Of a DNA stretch of 38,035 nucleotides, positions 32,138 through 38,035 are shown piece after piece (the stretch's first letter is position 1; every line of letters starts with the position of its first letter). Under the pieces are notes generated by a model. The model saw only the letters and a program-made list of their open reading frames with translations. It did no database searches and was not told where the DNA came from. Origin of the DNA: Chloroflexota bacterium (lineage in GTDB: Bacteria; Chloroflexota; Dehalococcoidia; UBA6926); the NCBI GenBank assembly GCA_026713485.1, contig JAPOOK010000024.1, positions 1 through 38,035 on the forward strand, written 5' to 3'. The position numbers and the translations under genes are program-made.

Positions 32138-32260
32138 TCCCCCTGCAACTCGGGGAGTAGGTGAGTGCCCACATCGTTGACACGGCGCATTGCCATTGGC
32201 CAAACTCGCGGTACACCATCACAGGAATAGCGCCTTCACGGCGCGGGGGAGAGGGAGACG

Positions 32261-32704
32261 ATGATTACCGATATTCGCTACAACGCCGTCATGGTGGAGG
32301 ATCTCGAAGAGGGCGTGCAGATATGGAAAGATCTGTTCGGCCTTGAGGAGTTGAACCAGGCGCGCGGCAACCAGTTTGGCATTCGTGCGCAGATGCTCGG
32401 CTACAATGGCCAGCCCGTGATCGAGGTCATGACCCCAGCCGGCCCCGAGACCGCGCTCGCCCGCATGATGGAGGAGCGCAAGAATGAGCGAAATCCCAAG
32501 GGCGAGGGTATGTACATGGTCTGCCTGGAAGTCGATGACATTGAGGCAACCATCAAGAACATCGAGGAAAAGGGCGGCCGCATCCAGCGTGAAGAAGGCA
32601 ACTCCAACGTCGCATGGGTGCATCCGCTTGGCACCAAGATGGTCTTCATTGAGTTGCAGCAGCGCGGCTCTGGCGGCATGGGCGCAGCCGGCGGAGGCAG
32701 CTAG
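32261..32704 (+). CDS. VOC-superfamily (glyoxalase fold) protein
   Basis: This 147-residue protein has two beta-alpha-beta-beta-beta units, with RYNAVMVEDLEEGVQIWKDL at the first strand-helix and MVCLEVDDIEATIKNIEEKG at the second, then HPLGTKMVFIEL. The layout is closest to methylmalonyl-CoA epimerase-like VOC proteins. The metal-ligand His at the first strand is Asn and that before CLEVDD is Met, while acidic residues at the ends of strands remain, so classical metal chemistry is doubtful. It has a Gly-rich C-terminus. A strong GGGGGAGAGGGAG ribosome site precedes the ATG. Confidence 0.75.
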   Translation: MITDIRYNAVMVEDLEEGVQIWKDLFGLEELNQARGNQFGIRAQMLGYNGQPVIEVMTPAGPETALARMMEERKNERNPKGEGMYMVCLEVDDIEATIKNIEEKGGRIQREEGNSNVAWVHPLGTKMVFIELQQRGSGGMGAAGGGS

Positions 32705-32787
32705 GGTAAACCGAGCCGACGCGTGAACGTCGACCTTAGCTACCAAACGAACCGTCCTGTCCTTCACCGGATCTTGGGGGCGTGAGC

Positions 32788-33759
32788 ATGCAGAGTGAGA
32801 ACGCATTCCCTGAACGGGGAATGAATGACCTCTTTGCGGAGCTCTGGTCCGTTTACCTGGCGCGCATCCTTCGTCTGCTTTTCATCTCCGTTATCAGCGC
32901 CGCAATTGTCTTCGGCGCCGTGTCCGGCATCGATGTCATTCTGCCCGAGGGCAATCAACCCGCAATCGACGAGATTCTTACAAGTGTCCCGGAGGGCGAG
33001 ACTCTTACTAGTGAGCAACTCCAGCAAGTAGCCGAGTTGCAGTTGGACGATCTGCCGCTCGAAATGCTCCGATCAGCTCTCGTGATTGGCATCGCGCTGT
33101 TGGTTTCCGCCATTGCCGCGGGAGCCTACATGTTCGTTATCGGCGCCCATTATGTGGTTGGCCGCGTCCTGATCTCGGAGGCCCTGACGTTTTCCGTGCA
33201 GCGCGTTGGCGGCCTGATCATCACGACGCTGATGGCACTGGCCGTGGTGTTTGCTGTCTGGGCGTTGTTGTTCATAGCGCCGTTCATGATTGCAAACGCT
33301 GCCATGGATGCCGCCTTGGTTGCCGCCCTGTTCGGACTGCTCTCGTTCACCGGTTTTGTCGGCGCGCTGGTGATTACGGCTTATGTGGCCATACGCTGGA
33401 CGTTCATCTGGCCGGTGATTGCCTTTGAGGGCGTGATTGGTGTGACGGCTCTTCGTCGCAGCTGGGAGCTGACGGAGAATTTCTGGTGGCGGACGTTTGG
33501 CATCGTCGTCATCATCACGCTTGCTGTCTTCGCCGTCGGATTCCCCGGTTTCCTTGCAACCGGAGCAGGACTCGACACTGTAGGGACCTGGTATTCGAAT
33601 ATCGTCGCCCCCACCCTTGCGGGACCGATTCAGGCAATCATGATATTCCTGCTCTATTCAGATCTTCGAACGCGTAAGGAAGTCCCGCCGGGCTACGGCC
33701 CCGACCAAATCGCGAGCGAGCTTAACTTCCAAACTCAAGCATGGGACGACGCGCCGTAA
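32788..33759 (+). CDS. Polytopic membrane protein, unknown function
   Basis: This 323-residue protein has about six hydrophobic helices: near residues 26-48, 98-125, 145-170, 175-205, 230-260 and 275-300. The first loop outside the membrane is acidic and Gln-rich (about 50-95). The block YVAIRWTFIWPVIAFEGVIG, with ALRRSWELTENFWWRTFGIV after it, is like the conserved helix of DUF7544/GDPDase-membrane-type proteins found next to unrelated genes in many bacteria. The ATG at 32788 has GGGGG 7 nt upstream; a GTG at 32782 is too close to that site. No transporter or enzyme motif is seen. Confidence 0.7.
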   Translation: MQSENAFPERGMNDLFAELWSVYLARILRLLFISVISAAIVFGAVSGIDVILPEGNQPAIDEILTSVPEGETLTSEQLQQVAELQLDDLPLEMLRSALVIGIALLVSAIAAGAYMFVIGAHYVVGRVLISEALTFSVQRVGGLIITTLMALAVVFAVWALLFIAPFMIANAAMDAALVAALFGLLSFTGFVGALVITAYVAIRWTFIWPVIAFEGVIGVTALRRSWELTENFWWRTFGIVVIITLAVFAVGFPGFLATGAGLDTVGTWYSNIVAPTLAGPIQAIMIFLLYSDLRTRKEVPPGYGPDQIASELNFQTQAWDDAP

Positions 33760-33764
33760 CGCAG

Positions 33765-34040
33765 TTACCCGCCGATCACCACGTTCCACTTCCTGACCCG
33801 CCATGAGGCGACCAGGCCGTTGTTGATGTACGGGTCCTTCGAAATAAAGTCATCGATAACGGACGTATCGTCAGTGCGGAAAACGATTGATGCCCCGTCG
33901 ACGGGGTCGTCGTACGCCCCGGCAATAGGGACGATTCCTCGATCATTGAGGTCTCTCAGAAGACCCAGGTGCTCATCCCGATGCGCAGGACGCCGCTCCA
34001 GCACATCCGCCACGTATTCATAGATCAGGATGTAATACAA
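33765..34040 (-). CDS. YciI-like protein
   Basis: This small protein of about 91 residues has the YciI ferredoxin-like fold: YYILIYEYVADVLERR at the first strand, RPAHRDEHLGLLRDLNDRG, the typical GAYDDPVDGASIVF, and the end motif DPYINNGLVASWRVRKW. The conserved His-Asp pair (RPAHRDEHL and SKDPY) is present. YciI proteins are thought to act as small enzymes or dimer partners. The most likely start is TTG at 34040, 4 nt after the valS stop. A longer frame reaching 34178 overlaps valS and adds unrelated sequence. Confidence 0.8.
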   Translation of the reverse strand: MYYILIYEYVADVLERRPAHRDEHLGLLRDLNDRGIVPIAGAYDDPVDGASIVFRTDDTSVIDDFISKDPYINNGLVASWRVRKWNVVIGG

Positions 34041-34044
34041 CTTC

Positions 34045-36876
34045 TCATCCCAATCGTGTAAGTTGCTCTTCGATCCGCTGCACCCGCTGGCGTGACTCTT
34101 CAAGCCGCTCCTCTTCCTTTGCCACAACCTGTGGCGGCGCCTTGGAGCGGAAACTCTCGTTCGCCAGTCGCTGCTCAAGGCCGGTCAGACGTCCCCGTGT
34201 TTCTTCCAGTTCCTTCGAGAGCCGAGACCGCTCCGCGTCAGCGTCCGCCAGCCCGACCAGCGGCACCATGACTGTCACGCCGTCGAGGATTGCCGTCATC
34301 ACGGACGCGGGATCAGGCCGCTTATCCTCGGGTGCGAGCACGCTGAGAGAGGACACTCGAGCCAATGCGCCGATGGCTTCGCGTGAATCACTTATAGCCT
34401 CCTGTGAATCGGGCACCGCGTCGACGATTGTCTCAATCATGCGCGAATGTTCAACGTTGCCCTCGGCGCGCGCGTTTCGGATTGCCCGCACCACGTTGAT
34501 GACATCGGCAACCTCGGACTCCGCCGCGCCGTCGACAAGAACTGTGTCCGCCTCCGGGTAGGCGCTAATCATGATGGAGTCCACGCCACGCGCCAGTTCC
34601 GGCGCGCGGGCGACAAGGCTCTGCCAGATTTCTTCGGTTACGAACGGCATGAATGGGTGGAGCAGACGCATCGACTGCTCGAGCACTCCGACCAGGTAGT
34701 GAACTGGCCGATCATCCCCGTTGCGCATGCGCACTTTTGCAAGCTCGATATACCAGTCCGCATATTCATCCCACAAGAAATCACGGATAATCTGCTCGGC
34801 CTGTCCTAACTGAAAATCCTCAAGCAGGCGGTTCACATCAGATGTCACGCTTGCCATGCGAGAAACGATCCACCGGTCCTCACGATGCTCCGGCACAGGC
34901 ATCTCGCCGCCAACGCGCGCGTCCGCCTGTTCCATTGACCGCACCACGAATCGGGCTGCGTTCCAAAGCTTGTTTGCGAAATTGCGCCCCGCCTCCATGC
35001 GACCCGGCGTCAGTGCGAGATCATTGCCGGGCGTCGTGGCAATCGTCAGTGCCATGCGCAGCGCGTCCGTGCCGTACTCCGCGATGCTCTCAAGCGGATC
35101 GATCACGTTGCCGCGCGTCTTTGACATCTTTTGTCGTTGCGCGTCGCGCACCAGGCCGTGCAAATAGACTGTGCGGAAGGGAATCTCTCCAGTGTTTTCT
35201 AGTCCCATCATGATCATCCGCGCGACCCAGAAAAACAGGATGTCGTAGCCCGTTTCCATCACGGACGTCGGATGGAAATACGAATAGTCTTCTGCCTCGT
35301 CCGGCCATCCCAGTGTGGAGTGAGGCCAAAGGCCGGACGAAAACCACGTGTCCAGCACGTCCGGGTCTTGTAGCAACGCAGCCTCGCCGCATTCGGGACA
35401 AACGGAAGGATCCTCTGGCGCCACGATAGGGAGGGCGTCCTTTTCAGCATTCACACTGCCTGCCCGCGAAGCGACCTCTTTATGCGAAAGGCCAAGTTGA
35501 CGCAACTCCGCGTAGCTTGCCTCCCAGACCTCCTGACCGTCCGAGCGCGTCACGGCCTCACGAAGAACGACACTTAGCCGAGAGCCCTCGCACTCGCCGC
35601 AGAACCACGCAGGAATGCGGTGCCCCCACCACAGCTGCCGCGAGATACACCAATCACGGATGCCGTCCATCCAATTCAAATACGTGCCGGTGAAGCGTTC
35701 AGGAACAATGTTGATCCGCCCGTCACGCACTGCCTCCGCAGCGCGCTCGGCCAAGGGCAGAATGTCTACAAACCATTGAATACTGAGTCGAGGCTCGATA
35801 ATCGTCTGACATCGATAGCAGCGCCCCACGCGGTTCTCGTAGTCCTCCGTCTTTTCGAGGAACCCCTGCGACTCAAGGTCCTCCACAATGCGGCGCCGCG
35901 CCTCAAAGCGGTCAAGACCCTCATACGGCCCGGCGTGCTCATTCATCACGCCATCCGAGTCGATGACTTCAATCGCATTGAGGCTGTGGCGCTGGCCAAT
36001 CTCAAAGTCGTTCTGATCGTGCGCCGGCGTCACCTTCAGCGCACCCGTCCCGAATTCCATGTCCACATAGTCGTCACCGACAATCGGGATCTCGCGGTCG
36101 ATAAACGGCAAGCGCACCGTCGTGCCAATGGCGTCCGCGAATCGCGGGTCGTTCGTGTTCACGGCCACCGCCGTGTCGCCCAAATACGTCTCAGGCCGCG
36201 TCGTCGCAACGGTTACATGCCTGCCTGAGCCATCGGTGTACGGGTAGTTGATGTGCCACAGCTTGCCCGTCGCATCCTCGTACTCGGTCTCAAGGTCAGA
36301 CAGGGCAGTGTGATCTGCCGGGCACCAGTTAATCATCCGCTCGCCGCGGTAAATGCGCCCCTTGTTGAACAGGTTGACGAACGTGGCGCGCACTGCCCGT
36401 GAGGGTCCCTCATCCAGCGTGAACCGCTCCCGAGTCCAATCGCATGACGCCCCGAGCCGACGATGCTGATTCTGAATCGCGCCGCCGTACTCCCGCACCC
36501 ACTCCCACACGTGCTCAAGAAAAGCTTCACGGCCTATTTCTCTGCGGTCGATGCCTTGCCCGGACAAAAAATTTTCAACGACATACTGAGTCGCGATGCC
36601 CGCGTGATCCGTACCTGGCAGCCATAGGGTGGGGTCGCCCCGCATCCGATGCCATCGCACCAGCGCGTCCTCAACCGTCGCCGTCAACGCATGGCCGAGG
36701 TGAAGCTGCCCCGTGACGTTTGGCGGCGGCATGATGACGACGAACGGCTCTTTGTCTGGGTCGATCGTGGGTTGAAAATACCCGCGATCCTCCCACCATT
36801 GGTAGCGCGCCTCTTCGAATCGCGCCGGATCATACGCAGGCGGCATCTCAGCCGCAGAGTGTGAGTCGGTCGACAT
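34045..36876 (-). CDS. valS: Valyl-tRNA synthetase
   Basis: ValS charges tRNA-Val and edits mischarged Thr. The 943-residue class I synthetase has the HIGH motif as HLGH (residues 59-62) in PPPNVTGQLHLGHA, and the KMSKS motif as KMSKT at 583-587. The large CP1 editing insertion (about 190-400), an anticodon-binding helical domain and the C-terminal tRNA-binding coiled coil (LSKELEETRGRLTGLEQRL) are all present. The ATG at 36876 gives the normal N-terminus; a TTG at 36912 is rejected. A 17-codon upstream reading frame ends in a TAATG overlap with this start. yciI follows. Confidence 0.96.
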   Translation of the reverse strand: MSTDSHSAAEMPPAYDPARFEEARYQWWEDRGYFQPTIDPDKEPFVVIMPPPNVTGQLHLGHALTATVEDALVRWHRMRGDPTLWLPGTDHAGIATQYVVENFLSGQGIDRREIGREAFLEHVWEWVREYGGAIQNQHRRLGASCDWTRERFTLDEGPSRAVRATFVNLFNKGRIYRGERMINWCPADHTALSDLETEYEDATGKLWHINYPYTDGSGRHVTVATTRPETYLGDTAVAVNTNDPRFADAIGTTVRLPFIDREIPIVGDDYVDMEFGTGALKVTPAHDQNDFEIGQRHSLNAIEVIDSDGVMNEHAGPYEGLDRFEARRRIVEDLESQGFLEKTEDYENRVGRCYRCQTIIEPRLSIQWFVDILPLAERAAEAVRDGRINIVPERFTGTYLNWMDGIRDWCISRQLWWGHRIPAWFCGECEGSRLSVVLREAVTRSDGQEVWEASYAELRQLGLSHKEVASRAGSVNAEKDALPIVAPEDPSVCPECGEAALLQDPDVLDTWFSSGLWPHSTLGWPDEAEDYSYFHPTSVMETGYDILFFWVARMIMMGLENTGEIPFRTVYLHGLVRDAQRQKMSKTRGNVIDPLESIAEYGTDALRMALTIATTPGNDLALTPGRMEAGRNFANKLWNAARFVVRSMEQADARVGGEMPVPEHREDRWIVSRMASVTSDVNRLLEDFQLGQAEQIIRDFLWDEYADWYIELAKVRMRNGDDRPVHYLVGVLEQSMRLLHPFMPFVTEEIWQSLVARAPELARGVDSIMISAYPEADTVLVDGAAESEVADVINVVRAIRNARAEGNVEHSRMIETIVDAVPDSQEAISDSREAIGALARVSSLSVLAPEDKRPDPASVMTAILDGVTVMVPLVGLADADAERSRLSKELEETRGRLTGLEQRLANESFRSKAPPQVVAKEEERLEESRQRVQRIEEQLTRLG

Positions 36877-36929
36877 TAGCGGGCGCTCCGAAGGCTCAAT
36901 GAGGCAGGACAATTTGAGAGGTCATTCAT
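36876..36929 (-). CDS. Candidate 17-residue leader peptide before valS
   Basis: ATG at 36929 opens a frame reading MNDLSNCPASLSLRSAR and then TAA, whose last A starts the valS ATG (TAATG). It lies about 10 nt after a TACAAT box. No Shine-Dalgarno precedes it. It has no Val codons, so classical attenuation by valine is not indicated; translational coupling is possible. It may equally be chance. Confidence 0.3.
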   Translation of the reverse strand: MNDLSNCPASLSLRSAR

Positions 36930-36939
36930 AGCAGCTTCT

Positions 36940-36945
36940 ATTGTA
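36940..36945 (-). promoter_or_regulatory. Possible -10 box for the valS transcript
   Basis: TACAAT on the minus strand, 69 nt before valS, between the end of the MobA-like gene and valS. The -35 is unclear. Confidence 0.4.
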
Positions 36946-36962
36946 GCGAATGGGTATCGTGG

Positions 36963-37598
36963 CTAACTCGCCGCCTGCCCCGTCACCACGAGCGCCCGTT
37001 CATAGTCCTCCGGGCTATTCATGTTCACGATAACGATGGGGTCTGCAAACTCTACCCTGTTGACGCGAGCAGGGTCTCGTTCCGTAATTTCACGCAGGCC
37101 GTGCTTCGCCTCCGTGATGCCCTCAATCTCGGAACGCAGCGAAGAATTCATCACGGGCGGATGACCCTCGATGCCGCCGTGCCACGGGTACGTGATCGGC
37201 AGCCCGCCCGCGTGATGCGCCTCCACCAGCATGTCCGTGATGCGCGCGGGCTTCGGCGAGTCCATCGCGAGAAAGATCCAGTCCGTGGCGCGTGGGTCGG
37301 CAGCTGCCAATCCGGCCAGCACTGACGTCGTCTTGCCGCGTTCATAATCCGGGTTCTCAATGATCTTGTAGACAGGCACTCGTTCCAGCGACTCGGGAAG
37401 AAGTGGCCGATAGTCCTCGGCATCCTCGCCAAGGACAACGATCAACTCGTCGACACCTGAAAGCCCGCCCTGCTCAACCTGGTACGTCAGCAAGTCCTTG
37501 CCCATCCAGGGCAGCGTTTGCTTGGGTCGCCCCATGCGTGATGAACTGCCCGCAGCGAGAATAACCAGGGACACGAATGGGGTAACCGTTCCGGTCAC
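36963..37598 (-). CDS. MobA-like NTP transferase (molybdenum cofactor type)
   Basis: This 211-residue nucleotidyltransferase starts with the LAAGSSSRMGRPKQTLPW signature typical of the MobA/MocA/CoxI-like group. AMDSPKPARI replaces the usual GDQP loop, and EGHPPVMNSSLRSEI matches the conserved GHP motif. Such proteins transfer CMP or GMP to molybdopterin; the window also has a molybdopterin enzyme at 26144-26755, so a cofactor role is reasonable but the exact nucleotide is unknown. The GTG at 37598 follows GAGGA with about 7-nt spacing and lies 16 nt after coaBC. Confidence 0.82.
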   Translation of the reverse strand: MTGTVTPFVSLVILAAGSSSRMGRPKQTLPWMGKDLLTYQVEQGGLSGVDELIVVLGEDAEDYRPLLPESLERVPVYKIIENPDYERGKTTSVLAGLAAADPRATDWIFLAMDSPKPARITDMLVEAHHAGGLPITYPWHGGIEGHPPVMNSSLRSEIEGITEAKHGLREITERDPARVNRVEFADPIVIVNMNSPEDYERALVVTGQAAS

Positions 37599-37614
37599 GC
37601 GAGTTCCTCGTTGA

Positions 37615-38035
37615 TTACCCGGTCAGCAGGGTACACACGCGATCCAGCACGGTGTCCGCCACCTCGCGCTTTGACATCAGCGGCAGGTCTTCCTGGCCGC
37701 CGGACTTGTCGAGGATGACAACGCGATTTGTATCAACCGCAAACCCCGCGTCCGTCGCCGAAACGTCATTGGCGACAATCATGTCCAGCTTCTTGCCCTC
37801 CAACTTGGCGCGGGCGTTCTTAAGCAGATCCTCCGTCTCGGCGGCAAAGCCGACCTTGATGCCGGGCAGGCCGCTCACCTGCGCAAGGATGTCCGGCGTC
37901 TTTTTCATATCGATGGTCAGGATGTCTTGCCCCTCGACCTTCTTCATCTTCTGGCCCGCCGCCGCCACGGGCTCCCAGTCGGCAACGGCCGCCGCCATAA
38001 CAAGCGCGTCCGCCGCGTCATTCAGCGCATCGGAA
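37615..38035 (-). CDS. coaBC: Phosphopantothenoylcysteine synthetase/decarboxylase, C-terminal part
   Basis: The frame runs off the window edge, so only the last part of the CoaB domain is seen. The conserved AAAVADW segment, the KxK region (GQKMKKVEGQD), and VANDVSATDAGF with its Asn-Asp pair are characteristic of the CTP-dependent synthetase that joins phosphopantothenate and cysteine in CoA synthesis. The end LPLMSKREVADTVLDRV is typical. Given the abundance of CoA-ester genes in the window, CoA synthesis is a fitting neighbour. Gene length and the CoaC half cannot be checked here. Confidence 0.9.
   Translation of the reverse strand, partial: SDALNDAADALVMAAAVADWEPVAAAGQKMKKVEGQDILTIDMKKTPDILAQVSGLPGIKVGFAAETEDLLKNARAKLEGKKLDMIVANDVSATDAGFAVDTNRVVILDKSGGQEDLPLMSKREVADTVLDRVCTLLTG

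Noticed and set aside
32177-32182. TTGACA as -35 box for the VOC gene
   Set aside because: No acceptable -10 box lies 15-19 bp downstream.
1-38035. CRISPR array, prophage or insertion sequence
   Set aside because: No regularly spaced direct repeats, transposase or phage structural genes were seen; the only recombinase has a housekeeping Xer layout.

Overview
The window is a gene-dense bacterial chromosome segment of moderately high GC. Its gene content (expanded CoA chemistry, two crotonases, a CaiB/BaiF transferase, a short Tat-less sulfite-oxidase-like protein, DUF6391, a PaREP1-type protein) and frequent leaderless-looking promoters suggest a Chloroflexota bacterium, perhaps a Dehalococcoidia/SAR202-like lineage. 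That assignment is inference; the window contains no rRNA marker.

Layout. 1-2956: lipid genes on + (partial MaoC dehydratase, plsX, fabG, a cyclase-family hydrolase). 3013-3788: hicAB toxin-antitoxin with its own promoter and a bidirectional terminator. 3806-5595: hsp20 with a near-consensus promoter, a CoA-type NUDIX hydrolase and a small membrane protein. 5596-9183: mfd. 9301-10677: a two-gene accessory insert (PaREP1/HEPN-like plus an orphan HSDR_N nuclease-like protein). 10831-13781: fabF-recJ. 13945-14814: lgt, separated from recJ by interspersed repeats. 15021-22863: mostly co-directional + genes: Xer recombinase, cytidylate-kinase-like protein, tail-anchored protein, uvrC, two enoyl-CoA hydratases around a zinc-ribbon NUDIX, and an MDR oxidoreductase closed by a strong terminator. 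22956-25159: a degenerate nucleotidyltransferase, a surface-anchored protein behind a structured 5' UTR, and dut. 25203-26755: a rhodanese divergent from a molybdopterin oxidoreductase. 26762-29360: rhomboid-folB-mgtE on -. 29468-33759: CaiB transferase, tRNA-Arg(UCU), DUF6391, hpt, a VOC protein and a membrane protein. 33765-38035: coaBC (partial), a MobA-like transferase, valS and yciI on -.

Main discovery. The rhodanese at 25203-26030 (-) contains an in-frame TGA exactly where the family has its catalytic cysteine (expected Cys-Gln-Gly-Gly-Ile-Arg; read as TGA-Gln-Gly-Gly-Ile-Arg). The frame continues for 41 well-conserved residues to a proper stop. A perfect 7-bp hairpin follows the TGA, with its apical loop 18-20 nt downstream, the spacing expected of a bacterial SECIS. 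The best reading is a selenocysteine-containing sulfurtransferase, which ordinary gene calling would truncate just before its active site.

Secondary themes. Five genes (nudL-like, PaREP1, dut, sulfite-oxidase-like, hpt), and possibly the CaiB gene, have a TANNNT box ending exactly 6 nt before the start codon, which predicts leaderless mRNAs. Several promoters carry inverted repeats that look like operators (hsp20, hicAB, the MDR oxidoreductase). DNA repair (mfd, uvrC, recJ), lipid synthesis (plsX, fabG, fabF) and CoA metabolism genes recur through the window.
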